Program-made: the position numbers and the translations under genes
The notes under the pieces: model-generated
What the model was told of the DNA's origin: nothing
Seen by the model: the letters and a program-made list of their open reading frames with translations, nothing else
Database searches by the model: none
Shown: piece after piece, positions 1 through 6,234 of the stretch
Layout of the letters: each line of letters starts with the position of its first letter
Position numbering within the stretch: position 1 is the stretch's first letter
NCBI GenBank assembly: GCA_964194555.1
Contig: CAXMMT010000082.1
Location: 1-14,100 of the forward strand
Direction: 5' to 3'
Length of the DNA stretch: 14,100 nt
Origin: SZUA-217 sp964194555
Lineage (GTDB): Bacteria > Actinomycetota > Acidimicrobiia > Spongiisociales > ZC4RG35

Positions 1-560
1 TCTATCTGATCACGACGGGGATGGGCATTTACAACGATCTTGCGCTCTTCGAGATTCACCTCGAGCCAATCGGGAACCGGGCGGCCTTGGGTGTCCACGG
101 AGTGCTGAATAACGATCAGGTCGGTGCTTCGATCCTTCACGGTGACCTCGTCACCGGGCTTGACCTGATAGGAGGGGATGTCGACCTTCCTGTCGTTCAC
201 CCGAAAGTGGCCGTGGTTTACCAGTTGACGGGCTTGGGGCCGGGTGGCGGTGAGGCCGGAACGCCAGACAACGTTGTCGAGACGCTGTTCCAGAAGTTGG
301 AGAAGAGCGTCACCGGTGACTCCTTGGCGACGGTCGGCTTCCTTGTAGTAGCGACGAAACTGCTTCTCGAGGACACCGTACATGGTGCGCAGTTTCTGCT
401 TCTCGCGAAGCTGAACCAGATAGTCACTCTCACGGATACGGCCGCGGCCGTGCTCACCCGGTGGATAGGGACGACGCTCCACTGGGCAGCGCTTCGACTG
501 ACAGAGCGGTGTGCGTGCCCGACGGCACGGCTTGTGACGGGGGCCTGTGTAACGAGCCAT
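1..560 (-). CDS. rpsD: 30S ribosomal protein S4, C-terminus cut off by the window edge
   Basis: S4 binds 16S rRNA early in 30S assembly, and in E. coli it is the autoregulator of the alpha operon. The reading frame opens with MARYTGPRHKPC and continues through RRPYPPGEHGRGR, YGVLEKQFRRYYKEA, LLEQRLDNVVWRSG and the S4 RNA-binding domain (ARQLVNHGHFRVNDRKVDIPSY). 186 codons are visible; roughly the last 20 residues lie outside. The ATG at 560 follows GAGG at five bases and sits 7 bases after the rpsK stop. Oddity: the N-terminal zinc region reads H9-x2-C12-x7-C20-x4-C25 instead of the usual C-x2-C...C-x4-C, so a CCCH site or a decaying site is possible. rpoA and rplQ would be expected further left. 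Confidence 0.97.
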   Translation of the reverse strand, partial: MARYTGPRHKPCRRARTPLCQSKRCPVERRPYPPGEHGRGRIRESDYLVQLREKQKLRTMYGVLEKQFRRYYKEADRRQGVTGDALLQLLEQRLDNVVWRSGLTATRPQARQLVNHGHFRVNDRKVDIPSYQVKPGDEVTVKDRSTDLIVIQHSVDTQGRPVPDWLEVNLEERKIVVNAHPRRDQI

Positions 561-567
561 CAGTGCC

Positions 568-963
568 TCAGCCCCTTCTTCGTTTCTTGGGCCGGCAGCC
601 GTTGTGGGGCAGTGGTGTCACGTCTTTCACCCAGGTGATCTCCAAACCCATGTTCTGTAACGTGCGCACCGCGGTGTCACGACCGGACCCGGTTCCGCTG
701 ATGATCACGTCGAGTTTGCGAATGCCATGCTCACCTGCCCGGCGGGCGGCCTCCTCGGCAGCGACCTGGGCGGCGTAGGGCGTCGACTTTCGGGAGCCAT
801 TGAAACCAACCGAGCCACCAGAGGTCCAGGCCACCGTGGCCCCGTTCTGGTCGGTGATGTTGATGATCGTGTTGTTGAAACTGGCCTTGATGTGAGCCTG
901 ACCATGCGAGATGTTCTTACGCTCGCGGCGGCGGACTCGTTTCTTGCCTTGCTGGGTAGTCAC
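568..963 (-). CDS. rpsK: 30S ribosomal protein S11
   Basis: S11 is part of the 30S platform near the E site and mRNA exit. The 131 residues match the family in length and motifs: a basic N-terminus (KKRVRRRERKN), AHIKASFNNTIINITD, GATVAWTSGGSVGFNGSRKSTPYAAQ, the GTGSGRDTAVRTLQ loop and the ending HNGCRPKKRRRG. The start is a GTG at 963, preceded by AGGAG at six bases; no ATG fits. It follows rpsM by 13 bases and precedes rpsD by 7, as in the standard alpha operon. Confidence 0.97.
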   Translation of the reverse strand: MTTQQGKKRVRRRERKNISHGQAHIKASFNNTIINITDQNGATVAWTSGGSVGFNGSRKSTPYAAQVAAEEAARRAGEHGIRKLDVIISGTGSGRDTAVRTLQNMGLEITWVKDVTPLPHNGCRPKKRRRG

Positions 964-976
964 CGATGACTCCTAA

Positions 977-1354
977 TTATTTCGTGACCTTCTTCTTGCC
1001 GGCAATCGCAACGCGACGACCCTTGCGGGTGCGGGCGTTGGTATGTGTCCGCTGACCGCGGAGGGGCAGGCCGCGACGGTGGCGGATGCCCTGATAGCTG
1101 CCGATTTCGATTTTTCTGTTGATGTTCTGCTGAACTTCTCGTCTCAGGTCACCTTCGACCTGATAGTTGTCCTCGATGAAACGCCGAACCTTGGCGACCT
1201 CGTCGTCGGTCATCGACCGGACCCGTGTGCCGGGGTCGACGCCTGTCTCGGTGCAAATCTGCTGGCTTCGGGTCAGCCCGATGCCATAGATGTAGGTCAG
1301 CGAGATCTCGAGCCGCTTGTCACGCGGAATGTCAACACCTGATATACGAGCCAA
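977..1354 (-). CDS. rpsM: 30S ribosomal protein S13 (TTG start)
   Basis: S13 sits in the 30S head and contacts 50S and the P-site tRNA. I choose the TTG at 1354, giving 125 residues that begin (M)ARISGVDIPRDKRLEISLTY. This is the normal S13 N-terminus, and a perfect GAGGAG lies seven bases upstream (1362-1367). The frame stays open to a GTG at 1417, but that extension (MAKNAPVSPKQTT...) has no ribosome-binding site and no counterpart I know in the family. The helix-two-turn-helix region, the IYGIGLTRSQ motif and the basic tail (RGQRTHTNARTRKG, ending GKKKVTK) are all present. First gene of the alpha block, with a 166-base leader in front. Confidence 0.96.
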   Translation of the reverse strand: MARISGVDIPRDKRLEISLTYIYGIGLTRSQQICTETGVDPGTRVRSMTDDEVAKVRRFIEDNYQVEGDLRREVQQNINRKIEIGSYQGIRHRRGLPLRGQRTHTNARTRKGRRVAIAGKKKVTK

Positions 1355-1520
1355 TTCAGTGCTCCTCGACGTTGGTACGGTTGTCTGTTTCGGCGAGACA
1401 GGTGCGTTTTTCGCCACGACGCAGGACGTAGTCGCACCCGTAGGGGTGCGTCAAGGACGAGGACGCCGCGAGGGGCGCTCCTGTCCGTTGAAACTGCATC
1501 GTGCCGACGTTGTGGTGCAC
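1355..1520 (-). promoter_or_regulatory. rpmJ-rpsM spacer: structured leader of the alpha block
   Basis: Spacer of 166 bases with no recognisable gene. Two hairpins stand close together. 1433-1450 has a perfect 7-bp stem (cgcaccc/gggtgcg) with a 4-base loop. 1455-1486 has three 4-bp segments (ggac/gtcc, agga/tcct, cgcc/ggcg) separated by single-base bulges. The rpsM ribosome-binding site GAGGAG is at 1362-1367. In E. coli, S4 represses this operon by binding an mRNA pseudoknot over the rpsM start; a similar role here is inference. I saw no convincing -35/-10 pair. Confidence 0.45.
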
Positions 1521-1634
1521 TTACCCCTGCCTTTGCTTGTGACGGGGGTTGCTGCAAATCACCCAGACGCGGCCACGACGCCGAATGATCCGGCACTTCT
1601 CACACATTTTCTTGGTTGAAGGTCTTACCTTCAT
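1521..1634 (-). CDS. rpmJ: 50S ribosomal protein L36
   Basis: A 37-residue protein. It begins MKVRPSTKKMCEKCRIIRRR, continues with GRVWVICSNPRH and ends KQRQG. This is L36 of the zinc-binding type, with ligands C11, C14, C27 and H32 in the usual C-x2-C-x12-C-x4-H spacing. L36 is the smallest 50S protein and stabilises 23S rRNA folding. The ATG at 1634 has a GGAG six bases upstream and the stop is TAA at 1521-1523. It stands alone between two spacers: map is 181 bases upstream and rpsM 166 bases downstream. infA, its usual upstream partner, is missing. Confidence 0.97.
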   Translation of the reverse strand: MKVRPSTKKMCEKCRIIRRRGRVWVICSNPRHKQRQG

Positions 1635-1815
1635 CTCTCACTCCAAGTCTCAGACCGGCGCCCGGGGTTTGCTCTCCAAACCATCGGTACGAGCGCGAAC
1701 GCCGCCAGGCCACCGTCATGCGCAACCGAGCCTTCGCTGTGAGTGGTTGCGGGCGACGATGCCCTGATCGAACCTCTCTCCGTCGACAAAAAGAGCGACG
1801 AAGACCTTCGTAATG
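1635..1815 (-). other. map-rpmJ spacer without infA
   Basis: 181 bases where infA (translation initiation factor IF-1, about 73 codons) is usually found. The space is too short, and none of the six frames shows IF-1 motifs such as the NAMFRV or GKMR segments. Visible content: a hairpin at 1666-1682 (stem ggtttg/caaacc) whose mRNA loop is GAGAG, about 30 bases before the rpmJ start; the rpmJ ribosome-binding site; and a weak terminator-like element next to the map stop. A promoter for rpmJ and the alpha block could lie here, but I found no good -35/-10 pair. Confidence 0.6.
1788..1811 (-). terminator. weak terminator-like hairpin after map
   Basis: In the mRNA sense, a 5-bp stem (ACGAA/TTCGT, loop GGTC) lies just after the map stop and is followed, after five bases, by TTTTT. 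The stem is short and only moderately GC-rich, so it could be chance or a partial attenuator rather than a real end of transcription. Confidence 0.2.
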
Positions 1816-2610
1816 CTAGCGATGGGCCCGTGCCTCCTCAAATCCCACCGGGACAGGTTGGTCGCCGATGGTGAACACCTGCGGCCCGTCAGGCGTAATG
1901 GCCACGGTGTGCTCCCAATGAGCGGAAAGACTCCCGTCATCGGTGCGCACGGTCCAGCCGTCCTCATCGACTTTGGTGTGACGTCTCCCGGCGTTGAACA
2001 TCGGCTCGATACAGAGCGCCATACCGGTCTTGAGCTTCAAACCCTTGCCGGGGGTCCCGTAGTTGGGGACCTGAGGCTCTTCGTGCATCTCCCGCCCGAT
2101 CCCATGCCCCACATACTCTTCGACAACGCCGTAGCCATGGGCCTCACCAATCGCATGAACAGCTGCGCCGATGTCCCCGAGACGTCCGCCCTTGCGAACC
2201 TCACGGAGCCCGGCCCAGAGAGCGTCCTTGGTCGTATCCATCAGCCGACGAGCATCAGACGTCACCTGGCCGATGCCCACGGTGAAAGCGGCATCTCCGT
2301 GGAAACCCTCGAAGATGGCGCCGGCATCGACTGAGAGGATGTCACCTTCATGGAGCTTGTACGGAGAAGGGATACCGTGGACGATCACGTCGTTTGGCGA
2401 CAGACAGAGGGTCGCCGGGTAAGACCCTTGATAGCCGAGGAACGACGCAGTGCAACCGTGGTCGGCGATCACTTTGGCACCAATCTCGTCGAGGGTGACG
2501 AGCGAGACGCCGGGTCGTGCTGCCTCGCGCACCGCTGCGAGGGCCGCGGCCACTGCGGCGCCCGCTCTAGCCATCTTGGCGAACTCGCGACGGCTCTTGA
2601 TCGTGATCAT
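1816..2610 (-). CDS. map: methionine aminopeptidase, type I
   Basis: Removes the initiator methionine from nascent proteins in the cytosol, a two-metal hydrolase of the pita-bread fold. All catalytic positions of the family are visible: H78 (VHGIP), metal ligands D95 (SVDAG), D106 (FHGDAAFT), H169 (YVGHGIG), E202 (CIEPMF) and E233 (HWEHT), plus H176 (EMHEEP). The 264 residues match the usual type I length without an N-terminal zinc-finger extension. The ATG at 2610 overlaps the adk stop (ATGA), so the two are probably translationally coupled. Its stop is followed by the 181-base spacer. Confidence 0.97.
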   Translation of the reverse strand: MITIKSRREFAKMARAGAAVAAALAAVREAARPGVSLVTLDEIGAKVIADHGCTASFLGYQGSYPATLCLSPNDVIVHGIPSPYKLHEGDILSVDAGAIFEGFHGDAAFTVGIGQVTSDARRLMDTTKDALWAGLREVRKGGRLGDIGAAVHAIGEAHGYGVVEEYVGHGIGREMHEEPQVPNYGTPGKGLKLKTGMALCIEPMFNAGRRHTKVDEDGWTVRTDDGSLSAHWEHTVAITPDGPQVFTIGDQPVPVGFEEARAHR

Positions 2611-3176
2611 GCCGGCGTCGCCGGAGATTCGCTGGCGTCGAGCACATCGACGATGCGATCGGTGACCTCGTCCACCTCCCCTAGACCGTTGACACTCACC
2701 GTCACGCCACGGGCGTCATAGATGTCTAGAAGGGGCTGGGTCTGATCCAGATAGACCTTGAATCGATTGCGAATTGTCTCTGAGGTGTCGTCGACCCGAC
2801 CCCTGGAGAGCATCCGCTCGACAAGCTCGGTCTCGTCGACATCGAAGACGACGACCCTGTCGAGTCCGTCCTCACCGATCAGATCATCGAGGGACTTGAC
2901 CTGAACATCAGTGCGAGGAAAGCCGTCGAGGATGTAGCCGCCGGCCGCGTCGGGCTCGGCGATTCGCTGCGCGAGCATCGCCACCGTGATTTTGTCTGGC
3001 ACGTAGTCACCCGCCGCCATGATGGCGTCGACCTGCCTGCCGAGATCGCTGCCAATGGAGACATGGTGGCGAAACATCTCTCCGGTGGACACATGGGGGA
3101 TGCCGAGACGGCCGGCGACACGCTCTGCCTGGGTCCCCTTACCGGCGCCGGGCGGGCCTATGAACAACAGCCGCAT
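2607..3176 (-). CDS. adk: adenylate kinase, short-LID type
   Basis: Catalyses ATP + AMP to 2 ADP in the cytosol. The P-loop GPPGAGKGTQ is at residues 7-16, the AMP-binding TG at 31-32 with R36, and DGFPRTDVQ at 84-92. A short LID around SRGRVDD (124-130) has arginines R125, R127, R136 and R138. There are no zinc-binding cysteines, and at 189 residues it is the short form common in actinobacteria. The start is fixed by MRLLFIGPPGAGKG. No good Shine-Dalgarno sequence precedes it (only GAG at five bases), and the ATG lies inside a perfect 11-bp stem (see 3170-3198). It follows secY by 49 bases and overlaps map by 4. Confidence 0.97.
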   Translation of the reverse strand: MRLLFIGPPGAGKGTQAERVAGRLGIPHVSTGEMFRHHVSIGSDLGRQVDAIMAAGDYVPDKITVAMLAQRIAEPDAAGGYILDGFPRTDVQVKSLDDLIGEDGLDRVVVFDVDETELVERMLSRGRVDDTSETIRNRFKVYLDQTQPLLDIYDARGVTVSVNGLGEVDEVTDRIVDVLDASESPATPA

Positions 3177-3198
3177 CAGTACTCAGAACTGATGCGGC
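3170..3198 (-). promoter_or_regulatory. hairpin enclosing the adk start codon
   Basis: A perfect 11-bp inverted repeat, gccgcatcagt (3170-3180) and actgatgcggc (3188-3198), around a 7-base loop. The adk ATG (3176-3174) is in the middle of the 3' arm in the mRNA, and the only Shine-Dalgarno-like bases (GAG) are in the loop TCTGAGT. As drawn, the structure would hide the start codon. Structure seen in sequence; its role in controlling adk translation is inference. Confidence 0.6.
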
Positions 3199-3203
3199 GA
3201 ATC

Positions 3204-3219
3204 TGCGTGTGCACACGCA
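3204..3219. repeat. perfect 16-bp palindrome in the secY-adk spacer
   Basis: tgcgtgtgcacacgca is fully self-complementary. It sits 6 bases after the secY stop and 5 bases before the adk start hairpin. In RNA it would form a 6-bp stem with a TGCA loop; in DNA it could be a dimer binding site. No T-tract follows, so it is not a simple intrinsic terminator. Confidence 0.6.
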
Positions 3220-3225
3220 ACAAGA

Positions 3226-4539
3226 TCAAGACAGTATCCCCTCGTAGTTCCTCATAGTGAGTTGGGACTCGATCTGCTTCATCGTTTCCAGAGCCACGCC
3301 GACCACGATCAGAATCGACACACCGGAGAACGAGATCTGGATGTTCCAGATGGCGCCGGCGATGGCAGGGAGGATCGCGATAGTGCCCAGGAAGATGGAG
3401 CCGGGGAGGGTGATCCGGTTGAGAATGAACGCCAGGTGCTTGGCAGTCTGACGACCCGGGCGGACGCCGGGAATGAACCCGCCTTGCCTCTGGATCATCT
3501 CGGCTTGTTGCTCGGGATCGAACTGGATCGCCGTGTAGAAGTAGGTGAAGAACACGATCAGGCTGAACAGGATGGCGATGTACCACCAGGAGACACCAAG
3601 CTGGCCGGCGCCCAGGTTCTCGTCGATGAAGCGGAAGACCGACTGGAGCCAGGCAGCGTCAGAGGGAATGGCTGTGATGATCAGCGACGGGATCAGCATC
3701 ACCGAAGTGGCGAAGATCACCGGGATGACACCTGCTGTGTTCACCTTCAGCGGGATATAGGTGGACTGACCTCCGAGGACCCGACGTCCACGAACCCTCT
3801 TGGCGAACTGGATCGGGATCCGTCTCTGTCCCTGATCGACGTAGATGATCGCCACGATCATGAAGGCGAACGTCGCCATGATCACTCCGAAGCGGCCGTA
3901 CAGCCCGGCGGCACCGGTCTGGCTCCAGACCTGGCCGAAGATGAAGGGGAACTGGCTGAGAATCGACACGAAGATGATCAGCGACATCCCGTTGCCCACA
4001 CCTCGCTGGGTTATCAGCTCACCGAGCCACATCACCATGGCGGTACCCGCGGTCATCGTCAGCACGATCAGGACAACCCGACCAGGGGTGTAGTTCGGAA
4101 TAAGGTCGATGCCGTTGGTGAACCGACCCGAGTGGAAAAGGAACGTGAACCCCGTCGACTGGATGAGAGCCAGGATCACCGTCATGTACCGCGTCCACTG
4201 GGTGATCACCTTGCGACCCGACTCCCCTTCCTCTTGAAGCGTCTTCAGCTTGGGAATCACAACAGTGAGCAACTGCATGATGATCGACGCCGTGATGTAG
4301 GGAATGATCCCCAAGGCGAACACCGAGAACTGTTCCAGGGCCCCGCCGGAGAACAAATTCAGCAAACCGTAGATCCCACCCGCCTGCTGCTGGGTTTGGA
4401 ACAACCGAACCGCGTCCAGGTCGATGCCTGGCACCGGAATCGTGGCGCCGAGACGATAGACACCGAACATGGCGAGCGTGAAGAAAATCTTCGCCCGCAG
4501 GTCCGGGATCTTGAACATGTTGCGATAAATGGAAAGCAT
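3226..4539 (-). CDS. secY: protein translocase subunit SecY
   Basis: The channel subunit of the Sec translocon in the cytoplasmic membrane, exporting or inserting proteins with SecE, SecG and SecA. The 437 residues carry the expected ten hydrophobic segments. Conserved motifs include the plug-region start (TIPVPGID, 33-40), ITQRGVGNGMSLIIF (176-190), GQRRIPIQFAKR (237-248), GGFIPGVRPG (353-362) and ETMKQIESQLTMRNYEG (418-434). The start MLSIYRNMFKIPDLRAKIFF fits the family. The 44-base spacer after rplO (4540-4583) shows no clear Shine-Dalgarno sequence, unlike most neighbours. The spc-operon position next to rplO is standard. Confidence 0.97.
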   Translation of the reverse strand: MLSIYRNMFKIPDLRAKIFFTLAMFGVYRLGATIPVPGIDLDAVRLFQTQQQAGGIYGLLNLFSGGALEQFSVFALGIIPYITASIIMQLLTVVIPKLKTLQEEGESGRKVITQWTRYMTVILALIQSTGFTFLFHSGRFTNGIDLIPNYTPGRVVLIVLTMTAGTAMVMWLGELITQRGVGNGMSLIIFVSILSQFPFIFGQVWSQTGAAGLYGRFGVIMATFAFMIVAIIYVDQGQRRIPIQFAKRVRGRRVLGGQSTYIPLKVNTAGVIPVIFATSVMLIPSLIITAIPSDAAWLQSVFRFIDENLGAGQLGVSWWYIAILFSLIVFFTYFYTAIQFDPEQQAEMIQRQGGFIPGVRPGRQTAKHLAFILNRITLPGSIFLGTIAILPAIAGAIWNIQISFSGVSILIVVGVALETMKQIESQLTMRNYEGILS

Positions 4540-4583
4540 GTGGGTCTACTTGGTACTAGGTAGTTGTTGCTAAAAGCCCGAGA

Positions 4584-5042
4584 TCAGGAAATGACCTCTA
4601 CGGAGCCGCCGGCCTTTTCGATCTTCTCTTTCGCCGCCGCGCTGAAGGCATGGGCCTTCACGATCAAAGCCCTGTCGAGGTCACCCTCGGCGAGAACCTT
4701 GACCCGGCCCTTGTGACGGATCAGACCACGCTCACGGAGCGACTCCGGTGTTATCTCGCCGCCTTTGTCGAAGACCTCGAACGCCGAGAGGTTCACAATC
4801 GCGAATTCTTCTTTGTTCGGATTCTTGAAGCCCCTCAACTTGGGGAGACGCACTGCCAGCGGAGTCTGCCCGCCCTCGAAACCGGGACGCAGCGAGTTGC
4901 GGGCCTTGAGACCCTTGGTGCCACGACCGGCCGTCTTGCCTCGACGACCACCCTCACCACGCCCAACACGGATCTTCTTCTTCTTGGATCCGGGGGCGGG
5001 GGAGAGATGATGCAGTTTTAGTTGGTTCTTCTCTTCGCTCAT
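4584..5042 (-). CDS. rplO: 50S ribosomal protein L15
   Basis: L15 is a late-assembly 50S protein whose long N-terminal arm threads into 23S rRNA. The arm is visible: LKLHHLSPAPGSKKKKIRVG, then GRGEGGRRGKTAGRGTKGLK, followed by PGFEGGQTPL, RLPKLRGF and the globular C-terminal part ending GGSVEVIS. 152 residues, normal length. The ATG at 5042 directly abuts the rpmD TAA stop with no intervening base, so reinitiation or coupling is likely. Confidence 0.97.
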   Translation of the reverse strand: MSEEKNQLKLHHLSPAPGSKKKKIRVGRGEGGRRGKTAGRGTKGLKARNSLRPGFEGGQTPLAVRLPKLRGFKNPNKEEFAIVNLSAFEVFDKGGEITPESLRERGLIRHKGRVKVLAEGDLDRALIVKAHAFSAAAKEKIEKAGGSVEVIS

Positions 5043-5291
5043 TTAGCTCTCCTTGGAAGGATCGCCGGCCTCGGAAGGATCGCCGGCCTGGAGAGGATCA
5101 CCGGCCTCGACTTCTACGAGATGGCGGACCCTGGCGACCATGCCCCGGAGACTGGGGGAATCGATTTGGGTAACGGTGTGGTTGATCTTTCGAAGACCGA
5201 GCCCCTCGACGGTGGCCCGAGTCTTTGGCTTCTCGCCGATCGTCGACCTCTTCAACGTGATATTCACGGTCTTTGGTTTTGCGTTGGCCAT
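5043..5291 (-). CDS. rpmD: 50S ribosomal protein L30 with repeat-built C-terminal tail
   Basis: L30 core is at residues 1-62 (VNITLKRSTIGEKPKTRATV, then GLGLRKINHTVTQIDSPSLRG, MVARVRHLVEV). The family normally ends here at about 60 residues. This protein goes on for about 20 more, made of three copies of a six-residue unit (EAGDPL, QAGDPS, EAGDPS) and KES. The tail is encoded by an 18-base tandem repeat (5055-5108). The ATG at 5291 has AGGTAGGAG directly in front and lies 8 bases after the rpsE stop. The tail is probably tolerated rather than functional, but that is inference. Confidence 0.95.
   Translation of the reverse strand: MANAKPKTVNITLKRSTIGEKPKTRATVEGLGLRKINHTVTQIDSPSLRGMVARVRHLVEVEAGDPLQAGDPSEAGDPSKES
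5055..5108. repeat. three 18-base tandem repeats inside rpmD
   Basis: Units 5055-5072, 5073-5090 and 5091-5108. The first two differ by one base and the third by a few. The unit encodes (E/Q)AGDP(L/S) on the minus strand and creates the extra tail of L30. In-frame 18-base units like this change number easily by replication slippage, so copy number may vary between strains. Confidence 0.9.
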
Positions 5292-5299
5292 CTCCTACC

Positions 5300-5881
5300 T
5301 CAGCTCCCTTTTGCAGAATCTGAGGCCTGAGCCCGCATCGACTCGGTCGAGTTGTAAGCGGCCAGCAGGCCAGGAGGAACGAAGTCCTCGGCTTTCCTGC
5401 CTCTTGCTTTGGCTACCTCGTCGGGACGACGTTGGGCCATGAGGCCGGCAAACGCAGCGCGGGCCACGTTGAGGTGGGTTGGTGAGCCAAGAGACTTCGC
5501 AAGTGCATCCTTGACACCCGCTGCCTCGAGGATCTGACGGACCGCACCACCGGCGATGACACCGGTACCGGGAGCTGCCGGCTTGATGAGCACCCGGGAG
5601 GCGCCGTGGCGACCAACGACCTCATGGATGATCGTCTGACCGGCCATCGGAACCATGGTCATCCCGCGACGCGCCTGCTCAATGCCCTTCTGGATCGCTA
5701 CCGGCACTTCCTTGGCCTTGCCATAACCAACACCGACCTTGCCTTTGCCGTCACCAACCACCACAAGCGCCGTGAAGCTGAAGCGACGGCCACCCTTGAC
5801 CACCTTGGCCACGCGGTTGATCTGGATTACGCGTTCGTCGAATTGGCTCTTCTCCGAGCCCGGACGGTTTTGACGTGCCAT
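5300..5881 (-). CDS. rpsE: 30S ribosomal protein S5
   Basis: S5 takes part in decoding fidelity and mRNA unwinding at the 30S entry site. The N-terminal double-stranded RNA-binding-like domain (INRVAKVVKGGRRFSFTALV, GDGKGKVGVGYGKAKEVP) and the C-terminal domain (GHGAS-type loop written here VVGRHGASRVLIKPA, PGTGVIAGGAVRQILEAAGV, GSPTHLNVARAAFAGL) are both complete. 193 residues, with a short Ser/Ala-rich tail. The ATG at 5881 shares one base with the rplR TAA stop, and GGAG lies five bases upstream. Confidence 0.97.
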   Translation of the reverse strand: MARQNRPGSEKSQFDERVIQINRVAKVVKGGRRFSFTALVVVGDGKGKVGVGYGKAKEVPVAIQKGIEQARRGMTMVPMAGQTIIHEVVGRHGASRVLIKPAAPGTGVIAGGAVRQILEAAGVKDALAKSLGSPTHLNVARAAFAGLMAQRRPDEVAKARGRKAEDFVPPGLLAAYNSTESMRAQASDSAKGS

Positions 5882-6234
5882 TAAAACTCCAGTCCTTCCT
5901 CGCGTGCCGCATCGGCGAGGGCTTTGATCTTTCCGTGAAACTTGAACCCGCCCCGGTCGAAGACGACCGCCGAGACACCGGCATCCTTGGCACGGCTCGC
6001 CACGAGGCTGCCTACCTTGGTCGCAGTGCCGATGTTCAACGAATCAGACCGGATGTCGGTCTCCTGCGAGGATGCAGCCGCCAGTGTACGGCCATCGACG
6101 TCGTCTATCACCTGGGCGTAGATGTAACGGTTGCTTCGGTACACCACCAAGCGGGGGCGCGCCGCGGTACCCCGTACGCGTTTGCGCACCCGGGCGTGAC
6201 GACGAGAGCGGGCATCCTGTCGGGAACCCCTCAT
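5881..6234 (-). CDS. rplR: 50S ribosomal protein L18
   Basis: L18 binds 5S rRNA together with L5 and L25 and brings it into the 50S central protuberance. The 117 residues show the basic N-terminus (RHARVRKRVRGTAARPRLVV), YRSNRYIYAQVIDD, the conserved TLAAASS segment and the C-terminal VVFDRGGFKFHGKIKALADA with REEGLEF at the end. Length and ending are typical. Its ATG at 6234 overlaps the rplF stop (ATGA). Confidence 0.97.
   Translation of the reverse strand: MRGSRQDARSRRHARVRKRVRGTAARPRLVVYRSNRYIYAQVIDDVDGRTLAAASSQETDIRSDSLNIGTATKVGSLVASRAKDAGVSAVVFDRGGFKFHGKIKALADAAREEGLEF

Noticed and set aside
977..1417. S13 starting at the GTG at 1417
   Set aside because: No ribosome-binding site there, whereas the TTG at 1354 has a perfect GAGGAG and gives the family N-terminus.
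1800..1850. Possible promoter TTTGAG ... TAGCAT around the map stop
   Set aside because: 18-base spacing but poor match to both boxes and overlap with coding sequence; not better than chance.
1716..1967. Open frame overlapping the map end and running into the spacer, considered as an infA remnant
   Set aside because: The part in the spacer (starting ITKVFVALFVDGERFD) has no IF-1 motif and no usual start codon.
3262..4563. 433-codon open frame on the plus strand opposite secY
   Set aside because: Strongly charged, low-complexity His/Asp/Glu/Arg translation without any domain; it is the antisense shadow of the high-GC secY codons.
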